Shown: positions 24,539-34,241, counted from the first letter of the stretch. The stretch: 64,000 nucleotides of DNA from Paradesertivirga mongoliensis (GCF_024436395.1 NZ_JAFMZO010000001.1:62001-126000); one strand, 5' to 3'. Notes: a model not told the origin generated them from the letters alone. Numbers and translations are program-made.

Positions 24539-25435
24539 TTAATTACCTTGTACGTCCTTAATAGTCACCTCGAAATCCAAACACGAGAATGGCGGAATGG
24601 TATAGTTTCCGTAAAAATCTTTACTTCCATTAATTCCATAAGCATATGCAGACGGAATAAGGATCCGGATCTTGCCACCCTCTTTTATCTTAGTGAGTGT
24701 TTTCGTCCACCCAGGGATAGTTTGTGAAAGTGTAAAAGCGGCCTGGCTGGTACCGGAAGTTTCCTCGAAAACTTTGCCATTGAAAAGCTTTCCGATGTAT
24801 TGTACGGAGATAGTAGAATCTACGGTAACCGAGCTACCTGTTCCCGGGGTAATGACTTTAAAGTGGATTCCCTCGGGCGTTTTAGAGAAATCCGTAAGTC
24901 CGTTAGCCGATTTATACTTTTCTATACTTATGTCGTCGTATGCTGGCAGGTCGTTCTCATTTAGCATTCTAACCGTATACTCAAGGGAGGCATTACCAGG
25001 AATAGGTCCGCTGCCATCCCGACCATAGGCTAAATGTGAAGGGATGATAATTCTCATTTGTCCGCCTCGTTTCAAGGAATCTTTTACAGCAGTTCTTAAA
25101 CCTTCCGGACTCAGATATCCAAGAAACTGCCCCGCTGCGCCGTAACGGTTTACAAAAGTATCAATATTCGAATATTGACCGTCAAGAGAGCGAATAGTGT
25201 ATAATAAGGGAATTTTTTCTGTGTATTGCACTTCGGCCCCTGAGCCTCTGTTGTTGCCTGGTATAAAATACACTCCGTTAGGAGCCTTTTTTGCCGAAAT
25301 ATTGTTTTGAGCTAAATAGGCGTTTATGTTGGCTTCATCTATCTCTTCAATGCTGGCATAATCTTTTTTACATCCAACAATTATCAGAAGTAAAGCGGTT
25401 ACTAAATAAAAAGGCTTATATAAATTTAAGTTCAT
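24539..25435 (-). CDS. FKBP-type prolyl isomerase lipoprotein with two domains
   Basis: A 298-residue protein with a lipoprotein signal (residues 1-22, lipobox IIVGC before KKD), so it should sit in the outer membrane or inner membrane facing the periplasm. Two FKBP-like domains follow: residues about 60-155, degenerate but with LKRGGQMRIIIPSHLAYG, and about 195-295 with VQYIGKLFNGKVFEETSG and KIREGGKIRILIPSAYAYG-like segments. It should assist folding of exported proteins. The gene is 15 bases downstream of a second FKBP lipoprotein gene on the same strand. Confidence 0.88.
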   Translation of the reverse strand: MNLNLYKPFYLVTALLLIIVGCKKDYASIEEIDEANINAYLAQNNISAKKAPNGVYFIPGNNRGSGAEVQYTEKIPLLYTIRSLDGQYSNIDTFVNRYGAAGQFLGYLSPEGLRTAVKDSLKRGGQMRIIIPSHLAYGRDGSGPIPGNASLEYTVRMLNENDLPAYDDISIEKYKSANGLTDFSKTPEGIHFKVITPGTGSSVTVDSTISVQYIGKLFNGKVFEETSGTSQAAFTLSQTIPGWTKTLTKIKEGGKIRILIPSAYAYGINGSKDFYGNYTIPPFSCLDFEVTIKDVQGN

Positions 25436-25450
25436 TCGTTTAAGTATGTA

Positions 25451-25924
25451 TTAAAACCCAACATCAATCAATTGAATATCAAAATCCAACACCGCGTTGG
25501 CAGGAACACCATTCTGCCCGTGCGGGCCATAGGCATAAAATGACGGCACAAACAACCGTATGCTTCCGCCTTCCTGTATCAGCGGAATACCAATTTGCCA
25601 TCCCGGTATCAGTTGTCCAAGCATAAAAGAAACTGGCTCAGTGGGTTGGGGGATTACATCACCACCTAGCAACTTAAGGGAATATTGAAATTTCACCTTC
25701 GTTGAGAGTGTATAGTTCATCTGGCCCTCACCCGGGTTAGATATGACGTAATAAACTCCACTTTGATGCCTCGTAGCAGGAATGTTATTTGCCTCTAAAT
25801 AATCTTTGATCAGTTGCTCATCCTTCTGTAGTTGTTTCTCGGCATCATACGGCTCTCCCTTTCTGCAACTACTCAAAAAGGGAATCAACAACAATATTAA
25901 CAGGTACTGTTTTAAATTACTCAT
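25451..25924 (-). CDS. FKBP-type prolyl isomerase lipoprotein, single domain
   Basis: A 157-residue lipoprotein: lipobox FLSSC before RKG at about residue 20. One FKBP domain follows with VKFQYSLKLLGGDVI and IQEGGSIRLFVPSFYAYGPHGQNGVPANAVLDFDIQLI split over the usual FKBP positions. It probably acts as a periplasmic foldase. It is the first gene of the two-gene FKBP unit and resembles the second domain of its neighbour, so the pair likely arose by duplication. Confidence 0.87.
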   Translation of the reverse strand: MSNLKQYLLILLLIPFLSSCRKGEPYDAEKQLQKDEQLIKDYLEANNIPATRHQSGVYYVISNPGEGQMNYTLSTKVKFQYSLKLLGGDVIPQPTEPVSFMLGQLIPGWQIGIPLIQEGGSIRLFVPSFYAYGPHGQNGVPANAVLDFDIQLIDVGF

Positions 25925-26247
25925 TATCTTTCAAGTGCAAATTTATCTTTTTAAAACTCAAAAACGATGGATTAACTTTTTTTAACGTTTATATCAGGAA
26001 ACATAGTATTCCACCGCCCAGCCGGATCGCGAATTTTACACAGGTCAAACCTTCGCATCCCATTATATAAACGCACCACATGCCCCAGCACATGCTTATA
26101 ATTTCGTCAACTCTCGCAAGCTTTTCTATATTTGCAACCATCTGCTTGTGCACATCGTCTTGTGCATACACACACTTCGCGTTAAAAAACGTGATTATGC
26201 AGAACAAATTTTAACCTTTATTGTAATTAGTGAAATCTTAAAGAATT
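25925..26247. other. Divergent intergenic region
   Basis: This 323-base spacer lies between the FKBP operon (minus) and the small outer-membrane protein gene (plus). A minus-strand frame at 25989-26207 exists but has no recognisable protein features. The element TATATTTG at 26127-26134 matches TAnnTTTG on the plus strand, with TTTC at 26102-26105 as a possible -33 element at 21 bases distance; this would give a leader of about 107 bases. Nothing else is supported. Confidence 0.45.
26127..26134 (+). promoter_or_regulatory. Candidate -7 element TATATTTG
   Basis: Matches TAnnTTTG. The upstream TTTC sits 21 bases before, within the accepted spacing range but not a consensus TTTG. It would drive the gene at 26248. 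Confidence 0.3.
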
Positions 26248-26727
26248 ATGAGAAAATTTATTTTATCATTTGTGACCGCTGTATTGATACTGTTTTCTGC
26301 TTCGTCAGTAAATGCACAATACAGAAATGCACTTGGAGTACGACTTGGCGATGCTTACGGTCTGACTTACAAAACATTTATCCAGTCAGACAAGGCGCTT
26401 GATTTCATCCTGAATTTTCGAAATGGCAGAAATGACAACCATTTTATTTTAACCGGACTATATGAAGTACACAATCCTATTAATGGTGCTGCCGGATTGA
26501 AATGGTATTACGGAGCAGGAGCTTCGATAGGAAGCCTGCATTACAAGAACGATAACGACAGAGATGATGATGTGTATTTAAGCGTCGACGGAGTTTTGGG
26601 CCTTGATTACGTGATTCCTAACTCGCCTTTGAACCTTTCGTTAGATTGGAAACCTGCCCTAGTTTTAACCCCGTACTCTGGCTTTTACGAACGAGGTGTC
26701 GGATTATCCATCAGAATTATTCTTTAA
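26248..26727 (+). CDS. Small outer-membrane beta-barrel protein
   Basis: A 159-residue exported protein. The signal peptide covers residues 1-23 (ASSVNA before Q). The mature part consists of alternating hydrophobic-polar strands such as GVRLGDAYGLTYKTF, KALDFILNFRNG, LSLDWKPALVLT and a C-terminus YERGVGLSIRIIL with the aromatic/hydrophobic end common to outer-membrane barrels. It resembles small OmpW/OmpA-like barrels of about 8 strands annotated as hypothetical in Bacteroidota. Function is unknown. It is monocistronic with a clear terminator. Confidence 0.8.
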   Translation: MRKFILSFVTAVLILFSASSVNAQYRNALGVRLGDAYGLTYKTFIQSDKALDFILNFRNGRNDNHFILTGLYEVHNPINGAAGLKWYYGAGASIGSLHYKNDNDRDDDVYLSVDGVLGLDYVIPNSPLNLSLDWKPALVLTPYSGFYERGVGLSIRIIL

Positions 26728-26731
26728 CCAC

Positions 26732-26768
26732 AAAAAAGAGATGGCTCAGTTGAACCATCTCTTTTTTT
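26732..26768. terminator. Bidirectional terminator
   Basis: AAAAAAGAGATGG (26732-26744) pairs perfectly with CCATCTCTTTTTT (26755-26767). It is a textbook A/T-flanked hairpin shared by the barrel gene and the convergent M28 peptidase gene, whose stop codon overlaps the T tract at 26767. Confidence 0.8.
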
Positions 26769-28353
26769 ATCTCGTCTTCGGCATGCTGTCAGCCACATCC
26801 ACCACCGGTCTCAGATCCCTGTTTACAATGTCCCAAGCAGTATAAAACACCAGCTGCGCCCGCTTCGTTAAAAGTAGAAAATCAATCTTATCTATCTCGT
26901 CACTCACTTTGTGGTAATCTTCATGCACTCCATTAAAGTAGAAAATGATGGGAATACCATGTTTAGCGAAGTTATAATGATCTGAACGGTAGTAAATGCG
27001 TTCGGGATCTTTCGGATCGTTGTATTTATAATCAATCTCGAGCTTAGTATAAGTAGCGTTAGCGTTTTCACTTATTTTGTGCAGCTGAGTACTTAATTTG
27101 TCGGAGCCAATTAAATAGCAATAATCAGGCTTGTCCTTATGAGCAGGATCTACCCGCCCAATCATATCAATATTCAAATTTGTAACTGTTTTGGCTAAGG
27201 GGAATACCGGATTTTCGGAATACCACTGCGAGCCAAGAAGCCCTTTCTCTTCGCCTACAACAGCGAGAAACAAAATGCTTCTTCGGGGTCCTTTTTTATC
27301 TTTTTTGGCCTGTGCAAAAACTCTGGCAAGTTCAAGCACTGCAGTGGTTCCAGAACCATCGTCGTCGGCACCATTATAAATCCTGTCGATTCCCTCAGCA
27401 GCCATACCTTCATGATCGTAGTGCGCCGAGATAACCAGCAACTCATCTTTTAAATCCGAGCCTTCCAGATATCCCAACACATTGGCCGCTTTCAAATCTT
27501 TAGTTTTGTTGCCATAAGAAATCTCAAAGTCAGCTTTGAAGGTCTGACTCATTGGAGTGCCGGCCTCATTAATCGCTGCACGCAGTTGGGTGATAGTTTT
27601 TCCCGATTTCTTTAAAAAGATATCAGCAGCATCAAGTGTCAGCTCAATCACGTCCGCTTGAACTTCCGAAGGGCTAATTGCCACTTTTTTCTTCTTTAAG
27701 GAGATGGAAGGTGAGGCTAAATGACGTACAGACCGTAATTGAAACTGGGGATTTACCATCAGAATCAAGGCTGGCTTTTTAGCCCGTAAATTTTGAATCC
27801 GCTTATACGCGGAAGTTGCCCAGTCTGATGGATCTGCAGATTTCGAGATCAGCGAAGTTCCGTTTCGTCGCGGCTCGTCAGTCCCAATTATTAAAGCCAC
27901 CTTGCCCGCTATGTCGACACCTTTCAAATCGTCATATCCTTCAGCACTAATTCCGTAACCTGCAAAAACAATCTTTTGAGCTTTTATTTTTTTGTCATCC
28001 CTACTTCCCGACATATAAAAGTGTTCGTTCGGCTTGAGCTGCTCTCCATTAATTTGAAATTTATCAACTACAAATTGGGTCTCGACTAACTCCACCGGTT
28101 GAAAAAAAGAACCTTTTACAGGTGCTTTAAGTCCGATCTTTTTAAATTCATTGGCGATGTAATGAGCAGCAAGTTCTGCACCTTTGGTACCAGTTTCACG
28201 CCCTTCAAAAGCATCCGAAGCTATAACACTCAGGTGCTTTCTGGCAGCCTCGGGATTCAGCAGCGATCCGTATTTTACAGCGTTTGCATCTTGTTGTGCC
28301 CACAACTGGACACCTACAAAAAGAAAGCAAATCCCGGCAAGGTATTTTCTCAT
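26767..28353 (-). CDS. Secreted M28-family metallopeptidase
   Basis: A 528-residue exported protein beginning MRKYLAGICFLFVGVQLWA. The M28 zinc domain has the ligand motifs SAHYDHEG, NGADDDGSGT, VGEEKGLLGS and NLNIDMIGRVDP, and SDHYNFAKHGIPIIFY near the end; an inserted PA-like domain spans roughly residues 130-290. Such enzymes are aminopeptidases or carboxypeptidases with a two-zinc centre. I chose ATG 28353; the longer frame overlaps the rpiB gene and adds no signal peptide. The start falls one base after the rpiB stop codon, so the two may be co-translated. Confidence 0.9.
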   Translation of the reverse strand: MRKYLAGICFLFVGVQLWAQQDANAVKYGSLLNPEAARKHLSVIASDAFEGRETGTKGAELAAHYIANEFKKIGLKAPVKGSFFQPVELVETQFVVDKFQINGEQLKPNEHFYMSGSRDDKKIKAQKIVFAGYGISAEGYDDLKGVDIAGKVALIIGTDEPRRNGTSLISKSADPSDWATSAYKRIQNLRAKKPALILMVNPQFQLRSVRHLASPSISLKKKKVAISPSEVQADVIELTLDAADIFLKKSGKTITQLRAAINEAGTPMSQTFKADFEISYGNKTKDLKAANVLGYLEGSDLKDELLVISAHYDHEGMAAEGIDRIYNGADDDGSGTTAVLELARVFAQAKKDKKGPRRSILFLAVVGEEKGLLGSQWYSENPVFPLAKTVTNLNIDMIGRVDPAHKDKPDYCYLIGSDKLSTQLHKISENANATYTKLEIDYKYNDPKDPERIYYRSDHYNFAKHGIPIIFYFNGVHEDYHKVSDEIDKIDFLLLTKRAQLVFYTAWDIVNRDLRPVVDVADSMPKTR

Positions 28354-28354
28354 A

Positions 28355-28789
28355 TTAACATGAAATTTTATCGACTCTATTGGCATGGCGTCCTCCCTCA
28401 AATTCTGTGTTTAGGAACTTCGTTGTGATAGCCTTAGCCAGGTCGGTAGAGATGAAACGCGCAGGAATACATAACACATTAGCATTGTTATGTTTTCTTG
28501 CCAGCTCAGCCAGCTCCTCGGTCCAACAGATCGCTGCACGAATGCCCTGATGCTTATTGGCGGTTATTGCCACACCATTTGCGCTACCGCAAACCAGAAT
28601 TCCGAACGTAAACTCTCCTGATTCTACCGCTGAAGCAACGGGATGAGCAAAGTCGGGATAGTCGGCAGAATCTGCACTATGGGTACCGAAATCTTTAATA
28701 TTCGCTTTCCCAAGGAAATCTTTAAGTAATTCTTTGTATTCAAATCCGGCATGATCTGAACCTACTGCTATAGACAAATTTGCATCCAT
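28355..28789 (-). CDS. rpiB: Ribose-5-phosphate isomerase B
   Basis: A 144-residue LacAB/RpiB-family isomerase. The N-terminus VGSDHAGFEYKELL binds the phosphate and the catalytic Cys motif GILVCGSANGVAITANK (about residues 64-80) is complete; RAAICWTEELAELARKHNNANVLCIPARF follows the family pattern. It interconverts ribose 5-phosphate and ribulose 5-phosphate in the pentose phosphate pathway. It lies between tatC and the M28 peptidase on the same strand with short spacers, so it is likely in one transcript with them. Confidence 0.95.
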   Translation of the reverse strand: MDANLSIAVGSDHAGFEYKELLKDFLGKANIKDFGTHSADSADYPDFAHPVASAVESGEFTFGILVCGSANGVAITANKHQGIRAAICWTEELAELARKHNNANVLCIPARFISTDLAKAITTKFLNTEFEGGRHANRVDKISC

Positions 28790-28811
28790 AAACTGCTGAT
28801 TAAATAAGTAA

Positions 28812-29690
28812 TTATCTCGCTGAATAAAATTCCAGCTCTTTCTTTTTACGATTTCTTTCTACCCTGGCAGATACCACGATACTAAATTCATACAGGAGGA
28901 ACAACGGAAAACTAACCGTCAGCATGGTTAAAATATCCGGAGTTGGCGTTACAATGGCTGCAATAATCAAAATGAGTACCGTTGCATACCTTCTGGATGA
29001 ACGCATAAAAGCAGGGGTCATTATCCCCAGCTTAGATAAAATAAAAATAATGATAGGCAGTTGAAAAGTAACACCCGCTCCTAAACTTAAAGTTCCCACG
29101 GTTGAGAGGTAAGAATCAATAGTAATGGTATTTTCAATGATCTCGCTGATATTATAGTTAGCCAGGAAATTTATGGATAAGGGTGTGATAATATAATATC
29201 CGAACAATAGCCCCATAACGAAGAGCAAAGTTGCATAAAACACAAACCCGGAAGCCGAACTACTCTCTTTCTCTGTTAGGCCGGGCTTTACAAACCTCCA
29301 TATTTCGAAAAGCATATATGGAAACCCAAGAATAATACCGATTAAGAGTGACGAGTTAAGCTGCAGCGTAAATTGCCCGGCCATTTCGGTATTGATTATC
29401 TTGAAATTAAGGTCTTTTATACAGAAATCAGCGCCCAGATTAAAGCGTTCCGTCAGATCGCACATCATCCTGTAGGTCCAGAAGCTTGCCTTCTTAGGCC
29501 CCATAATAACCGAATCGAAAATAAGGTCGTAGTAAGAAAATGCGAGGACGGTAAACAGCACTATTGCTACAGCAGAGCGGATAAGATGCCATCGCAAAAC
29601 CTCTAAATGATCAAAAAAAGACATCTCTGCTTCAAGAGTCTTTCCCCTATCCTTAATAGATTCTACCAGGTCTTTTCGTCGTTCGCTCAT
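28812..29690 (-). CDS. tatC: Sec-independent protein translocase TatC
   Basis: A 292-residue inner-membrane protein with about six transmembrane helices. The conserved N-terminal motif MSFFDHLEVLRWHLIRSA and the FxxE loop of the first periplasmic region (FEIWRFVKPGLTEKE) are present. TatC is the receptor for twin-arginine signal peptides and works with TatA/TatB, whose genes are not in the window. It is longer than E. coli TatC by an extended periplasmic loop (about residues 60-110, with TERFNLGADFCIKD), usual for Bacteroidota. It precedes rpiB by 22 bases. Confidence 0.93.
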   Translation of the reverse strand: MSERRKDLVESIKDRGKTLEAEMSFFDHLEVLRWHLIRSAVAIVLFTVLAFSYYDLIFDSVIMGPKKASFWTYRMMCDLTERFNLGADFCIKDLNFKIINTEMAGQFTLQLNSSLLIGIILGFPYMLFEIWRFVKPGLTEKESSSASGFVFYATLLFVMGLLFGYYIITPLSINFLANYNISEIIENTITIDSYLSTVGTLSLGAGVTFQLPIIIFILSKLGIMTPAFMRSSRRYATVLILIIAAIVTPTPDILTMLTVSFPLFLLYEFSIVVSARVERNRKKKELEFYSAR

Positions 29691-29703
29691 ATTTAAAACA
29701 GAA

Positions 29704-29730
29704 TGCCATTCTCTTTATACGAGAATGGCA
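29704..29730 (-). terminator. Hairpin between accC and tatC
   Basis: TGCCATTCTC (29704-29713) pairs perfectly with GAGAATGGCA (29721-29730), 7-base loop. On the minus strand it lies 5 bases after the accC stop and is followed by TTCTGTTTTAAAT, a moderate T tract. It can separate the acc transcript from tatC. Confidence 0.6.
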
Positions 29731-29735
29731 CCCAA

Positions 29736-31094
29736 CTAGATTTTTGACTCTGCGGTTTCTTCAAACACAAAGCTTTCCATAAACTTTGTAGTAAAATTAC
29801 CTGCCCTGAAGTTAGGATCCTTCATCAGCTTAATGTGGAAGGGAATAGTGGTTTTAATTCCTTCGATCACGAACTCGCTTAAGGCCCGTTCCATAGTTGA
29901 TATTGCTTCATCCCGTGTTTGTCCGGTACAGATCAACTTGGCAATCATCGAATCGTAGTTAGGCGGCACCTGATATCCGGCATACACATGAGTGTCTACC
30001 CGAACCCCATGCCCGCCTGGAGAATGAAAGTTGGTAATCTTTCCGGCAGCAGGCCTGAATCCCTGATAAGGATCCTCCGCGTTTATTCTGCATTCGATAG
30101 CGTGCATTTGAGGGAAATAATTCTTCCCGGAAATAGGAACGCCAGAAGCAACTTTAATTTGCTCCTTTATCAGATCGTAATTCACAACCTCCTCTGTAAC
30201 CGGATGTTCAACCTGGATACGAGTGTTCATTTCCATAAAATAGAAGTTTCGGTGTTTATCCACTAAAAATTCAATGGTTCCTGCTCCTTCATAACTCACA
30301 GCTTTGGCGCCTTTTACTGCCGCCTCACCCATGCGTTCACGCAGGTCGTCTGTCATAAACGGCGATGGCGACTCTTCGACTAATTTCTGGTGACGACGCT
30401 GAATAGAACAATCACGCTCTGAGAGATGGCTAACAGTTCCGTATTGGTCGCCGATGATTTGAATTTCTATATGTCTTGGATCCTCAACAAACTTCTCGAG
30501 GTACAAACCATCGTTTCCGAAAGCTGCTCCCGATTCCTGACGTGCAGAGTCCCAGGCTGCTTCAAACTCACTATCCTTCCAAACAATGCGCATGCCTCTT
30601 CCGCCACCACCAGCAGTAGCTTTAAGTATTACCGGGTAGCCTATTTCATTCGCAATTTTGATTCCCTCCTGAATATCAGAAAGAAGTCCTTCTGATCCCG
30701 GAATCGTTGGCACACCGGCGATCTTCATCGTTTCCTTTGCCGATGCCTTATCCCCCATGTCGTTAATCTGCTCCGGAGTAGCTCCAATGAACTTAATTCC
30801 ATAGTCGCGGCAGATAGCCGAAAATTTAGCATTTTCCGAAAGGAATCCGTAACCGGGATGAATGGCATCCGCATTGGTTAACTCTGCAGCTGCAATGATA
30901 TTAGGTATATTTAAGTAGGAATCTTTACTTGGCGGAGGGCCAATACAAACGGCTTCGTCAGCAAAACGAACATGCAAACTCTCACGGTCGGCGGTAGAAT
31001 AAACGGCGATTGTTTTTATCCCCATCTCCTTACATGTACGGATAATCCGTAATGCAATTTCACCTCGATTTGCAATTAATATTTTTTTAAACAT
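29736..31094 (-). CDS. accC: Acetyl-CoA carboxylase, biotin carboxylase subunit
   Basis: A 452-residue ATP-grasp enzyme. N-terminus [29 protein letters not shown]-grasp region with [34 protein letters not shown] and the [16 protein letters not shown] motif give the carboxylase active site. It carboxylates biotin on AccB with bicarbonate and ATP, first half of malonyl-CoA synthesis. I use the ATG at 31094; the longer frame to 31172 runs through the hairpin between accB and accC. It is downstream of accB in the same operon. Confidence 0.95.
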   Translation of the reverse strand: MFKKILIANRGEIALRIIRTCKEMGIKTIAVYSTADRESLHVRFADEAVCIGPPPSKDSYLNIPNIIAAAELTNADAIHPGYGFLSENAKFSAICRDYGIKFIGATPEQINDMGDKASAKETMKIAGVPTIPGSEGLLSDIQEGIKIANEIGYPVILKATAGGGGRGMRIVWKDSEFEAAWDSARQESGAAFGNDGLYLEKFVEDPRHIEIQIIGDQYGTVSHLSERDCSIQRRHQKLVEESPSPFMTDDLRERMGEAAVKGAKAVSYEGAGTIEFLVDKHRNFYFMEMNTRIQVEHPVTEEVVNYDLIKEQIKVASGVPISGKNYFPQMHAIECRINAEDPYQGFRPAAGKITNFHSPGGHGVRVDTHVYAGYQVPPNYDSMIAKLICTGQTRDEAISTMERALSEFVIEGIKTTIPFHIKLMKDPNFRAGNFTTKFMESFVFEETAESKI

Positions 31095-31121
31095 AAGATA
31101 CTTTAATGTGCAAATAAACAA

Positions 31122-31158
31122 ATGTGCAGATATGCAGATGAATTGCATATCTGCACAT
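31122..31158. promoter_or_regulatory. Long inverted repeat between accB and accC
   Basis: ATGTGCAGATATGCA (31122-31136) pairs perfectly with TGCATATCTGCACAT (31144-31158), giving a 15-bp stem with a 7-base loop. Further single copies of the half-site, ATGTGCAAAT at 31106-31115 and ATCTGCACAT at 31165-31174, flank it. It fills most of the 90-base accB-accC spacer. There is no T tract on the minus strand after it, so it is more likely an mRNA stability or regulatory element, or a small repeat, than a terminator. Confidence 0.6.
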
Positions 31159-31184
31159 CTACCTATCTGCACATAATTTAATTT

Positions 31185-31667
31185 CTATGCTGGCTCTACC
31201 AGGAACAGAGGCTGGTCGTATTCAACCGGACTTGAATTCTCAACAAGAACTTTCACAATCCTTCCCGAAACTTCTGATTCAATTTCATTGAAAAGTTTCA
31301 TCGCCTCAATGATGCAAATAACTTGTCCAACCTTGATTTCATCACCCACATTAGCGAAAAAAGGCTTATCAGGGCTCGCAGAGCGATAAAACGTACCAAT
31401 CATTGGTGATTTTATCGTAATATATTTAGAAACGTCGTCTGCTGGCAATACGGGTGCGGCTGCTGCAGGAGTTGCCGGGCTTACAGATACCGCAACCGGA
31501 GCAGGTGCAGCTGCAACAGGTGCAGGTGCAGCAACCGGAGCGTTTACATACGTTGGCGGCTGATTAGTTTTTATAGTGATCTTGAAGTCCTTTTCTTCTA
31601 TCGAAACTTCATTTACACCTGATTTGGAAACAAATCTGATAAGTTCCTGAACCTGTTTAATATCCAT
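31185..31667 (-). CDS. accB: Acetyl-CoA carboxylase biotin carboxyl carrier protein
   Basis: A 160-residue protein. N-terminal helix region [25 protein letters not shown], an Ala/Pro/Val-rich linker at about residues 40-80, and a biotinyl domain with the [10 protein letters not shown] motif (biotinylated Lys). It carries carboxybiotin between AccC and the carboxyltransferase. A long linker lets the domain swing. Its position after fabH and before accC is the conserved order. The biotinyl-domain thumb and length are normal. Confidence 0.95.
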   Translation of the reverse strand: MDIKQVQELIRFVSKSGVNEVSIEEKDFKITIKTNQPPTYVNAPVAAPAPVAAAPAPVAVSVSPATPAAAAPVLPADDVSKYITIKSPMIGTFYRSASPDKPFFANVGDEIKVGQVICIIEAMKLFNEIESEVSGRIVKVLVENSSPVEYDQPLFLVEPA

Positions 31668-31878
31668 TTAATTCAAAATTTAAAAGTAAAAACTTAAAAA
31701 AACAAGCGCTTCAAATGCTACCAGCCCACTATCTCTCAATACGATTGTCCTTCTTTTTATACTAATGATCTTATTTATAATTCACCGGGCGGTAAAATGG
31801 CCCAAATATTATACTAACTATATACGTCAATTTCAAACATCGTAAGCAATTTGCGCTTTTTATTTGAAACTTTATTTC

Positions 31879-32874
31879 TTAGCTATTGTAGGCCCATTTT
31901 AAATAGACAGAACCCCAAGTAAATCCACCTCCAAAAGCAGCGAGAATAATATTATCGCCTTTTTTTAGCTTCTTTTCCCATTCCCACAAACATAACGGAA
32001 TAGTACCATTAGTTGTGTTACCATAACGATCAATATTAATCATCACTTTTTCGGGTCCTACACCTGCCCTGTTGGCCGTAGCATCTATAATACGCTTGTT
32101 AGCCTGATGAGGTACAAGCCAGGCGATATCATCAGACTTAAGATTATTACGTTCTATGATTTCACCTGCAACATTTGCCATGTTGGTTACTGCGAATTTG
32201 AATACTGCCTGTCCTTCCTGGTAAGCAAAGTGTTCTTTATTATTGATAGTATCAAAGGAGGCCGGCTTTAGTGATCCGCCCGCTTTAATATTTAGAAGAT
32301 GCTTACCCGAGCCATCGCTTTTCAGAATAGAATCTAAAACACCAAACCCCTCTGTATTGGGTTCCAGTAAAGCTGCGCCGCAACCGTCGCCGAAAATAAT
32401 GCAGGTTGTGCGGTCTTCATAATTTACAATTGACGACATTTTATCACCACCAACAACCAGTACTTTTTTATGTTTTCCCGATTCTATGAATTGGGCACCA
32501 GTGGTCAAGCCGAATAAAAATCCTGAGCATGCTGCCTGCAGATCATAACCCCAGGCATTTACTGCACCGATCTTATCGGCAAGAATATTTGCTGTGGCAG
32601 GAAAAGGCATATCCGGAGTAGAGGTGCAGAAGATAATTAATTCGATTTCTTCAGCACCAATGCCACGTTTTTTCAGCAGACCTTGGACTGCGGGAACTGC
32701 CATGTCAGAAGTAGCCAGGCCTTCACCTTTAAGAATTCTTCTTTCTTTTATACCTGTTCTGGTGGTAATCCATTCATCGTTGGTGTCAACCATTGTTTCC
32801 AGCTCGTGGTTGGTCAACACATAATCAGGTACGTAACCATTAACCGCTGTAATTGCAGCGTATATTTTTTGCAT
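31879..32874 (-). CDS. fabH: 3-oxoacyl-ACP synthase III
   Basis: A 331-residue thiolase-fold enzyme. The active-site Cys is in [19 protein letters not shown], the His in [16 protein letters not shown] and the Asn in [27 protein letters not shown] is the usual N-terminal marker. It condenses an acyl-CoA primer with malonyl-ACP to start fatty-acid synthesis. It follows plsX by 10 bases, so they are co-transcribed. In Bacteroidota branched primers are common, but the primer preference cannot be read here. Confidence 0.96.
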   Translation of the reverse strand: MQKIYAAITAVNGYVPDYVLTNHELETMVDTNDEWITTRTGIKERRILKGEGLATSDMAVPAVQGLLKKRGIGAEEIELIIFCTSTPDMPFPATANILADKIGAVNAWGYDLQAACSGFLFGLTTGAQFIESGKHKKVLVVGGDKMSSIVNYEDRTTCIIFGDGCGAALLEPNTEGFGVLDSILKSDGSGKHLLNIKAGGSLKPASFDTINNKEHFAYQEGQAVFKFAVTNMANVAGEIIERNNLKSDDIAWLVPHQANKRIIDATANRAGVGPEKVMINIDRYGNTTNGTIPLCLWEWEKKLKKGDNIILAAFGGGFTWGSVYLKWAYNS

Positions 32875-32884
32875 CCTGTCTGAA

Positions 32885-33823
32885 TTATTTAAATGCAGAG
32901 GTTATTTTTTCTATCAGTTTAGTTTGAATCATGTTTCTTGATAAGAGAACCATGTTTTTTATTGCTTCCGGAGGCGATATTCCGTGTCCGATGATTACAG
33001 GTGCGTTAACTCCTAAAATAGGACTTCCGCCATATTGCTCATAATTAAACTTCGCGAAAAACTCATCCTTAAATCCCTTTTTTAATGTCAGGATATAAAA
33101 GGTTTCTGCAAGCTTAAGCATCACATTACCCGTAAATCCATCGCATACTATAACATCGGCCTTATCATTAAATAAGTCGCGTCCTTCAACGTTGCCAACA
33201 AAGTTAAACATCGTGGTGTCTTTCATCAAAGTATAGGTAGCCTGAGTTAGCAAATTACCTTTTTCTTCTTCTTCACCAATATTTATTAAACCGATTTTAG
33301 GATTTTTTATATCGAGAATATTTTCGGCGAACAAACTTCCTAAAACTCCAAACTGAAGCAAAGTATCGGGCTTGCAATCGGCATTGGCGCCAACATCAAG
33401 CATAATACCGAAGCCGTCTTTAAGTTTTGGAACGATGGAGGAAATTGCGGGACGGATAACACCTGGAATGGTTTTAACGCTGAACATTGCACCTACAAGC
33501 ATTGCACCTGTATTTCCGGCAGAGGCAAAAGAATCAATCTTGCCTTCTTTGAGCATCCGGAAACCGACACAAATACTGGAGTCTGGCTTTTGGGTAATTG
33601 CTTTTGTAGGATGCTCACCCATACCAATAACTTCGGTGGTATGGACAAATTCAACGTTATCTGGATTGAAATTTTGTTCCTTAAAATAAGGAAGGGCTTG
33701 CTCCTTGTCGCCGATCAGAACCAGGGTTTCACCAGGTTCTAACGATTCGTAGGCTGCAATTGCACCTAAAACAGTTGCTTTAGGGGCATAATCCCCGCCC
33801 ATTATGTCTAAGCCAATTTTCAT
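32885..33823 (-). CDS. plsX: Phosphate acyltransferase PlsX
   Basis: A 312-residue protein with [22 protein letters not shown] at the start and the conserved [26 protein letters not shown] and [15 protein letters not shown] motifs. PlsX makes acyl-phosphate from acyl-ACP for PlsY in phospholipid synthesis, a peripheral membrane role. It lies between rpmF and fabH in the conserved order. The 214-base spacer to rpmF holds no gene that I can support; a separate promoter is possible. Confidence 0.96.
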   Translation of the reverse strand: MKIGLDIMGGDYAPKATVLGAIAAYESLEPGETLVLIGDKEQALPYFKEQNFNPDNVEFVHTTEVIGMGEHPTKAITQKPDSSICVGFRMLKEGKIDSFASAGNTGAMLVGAMFSVKTIPGVIRPAISSIVPKLKDGFGIMLDVGANADCKPDTLLQFGVLGSLFAENILDIKNPKIGLINIGEEEEKGNLLTQATYTLMKDTTMFNFVGNVEGRDLFNDKADVIVCDGFTGNVMLKLAETFYILTLKKGFKDEFFAKFNYEQYGGSPILGVNAPVIIGHGISPPEAIKNMVLLSRNMIQTKLIEKITSAFK

Positions 33824-34037
33824 TAGAGTCTTATTGCTTTTAATGGCAATGAAGCTATCATGAACTTATGAAGTTTTTTACAAGCAGTAAGTTCATATGG
33901 TTTCATCAAAAGAAATTCTCTTTTTTTAGTAATGAATCTGCCTGCTCACCTGTTTCAATAACCGGTACAGGCAGCGCTTTCATGTGCAGAGGTATCATTT
34001 CTGTTCGTGCACATGATTTTTTCATAATGAAAACCGA

Positions 34038-34229
34038 CTATCCTACAGTGGTACTTTCAACAAGTAATTTACCTTTATAATATAGATTTCCATCAACATT
34101 ATAAGCGCGGTGAGGCAAGTGAATTGCACCCGTAGTTTTGCAGGTAAACAAGGTTGGCGCCTCAGCTTTGTAGTGAGTTCTTCTCTTATCTCTTCTCGAT
34201 TTGGATATTTTCCGTTTTGGATGTGCCAT
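34038..34229 (-). CDS. rpmF: 50S ribosomal protein L32
   Basis: A 63-residue basic protein with the L32 start [21 protein letters not shown]. This version has lost the zinc-binding cysteine pairs of many L32 proteins: only one Cys is present ([16 protein letters not shown], with His at the second half), the C-minus type seen in Bacteroidota. It is part of the large ribosomal subunit. It follows the DUF177 gene by 12 bases, the very widely conserved yceD-rpmF-plsX-fabH arrangement. Confidence 0.95.
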   Translation of the reverse strand: MAHPKRKISKSRRDKRRTHYKAEAPTLFTCKTTGAIHLPHRAYNVDGNLYYKGKLLVESTTVG

Positions 34230-34241
34230 CGTCCTGTGTTT

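Noticed and set aside
25989..26207. 72-codon minus-strand frame in the FKBP/barrel spacer
   Set aside because: It has no family features or good ribosome binding site, and it overlaps a candidate promoter on the other strand.
33868..34080. 70-codon plus-strand frame between plsX and rpmF
   Set aside because: It overlaps the 3' end of rpmF on the other strand and resembles no known protein.
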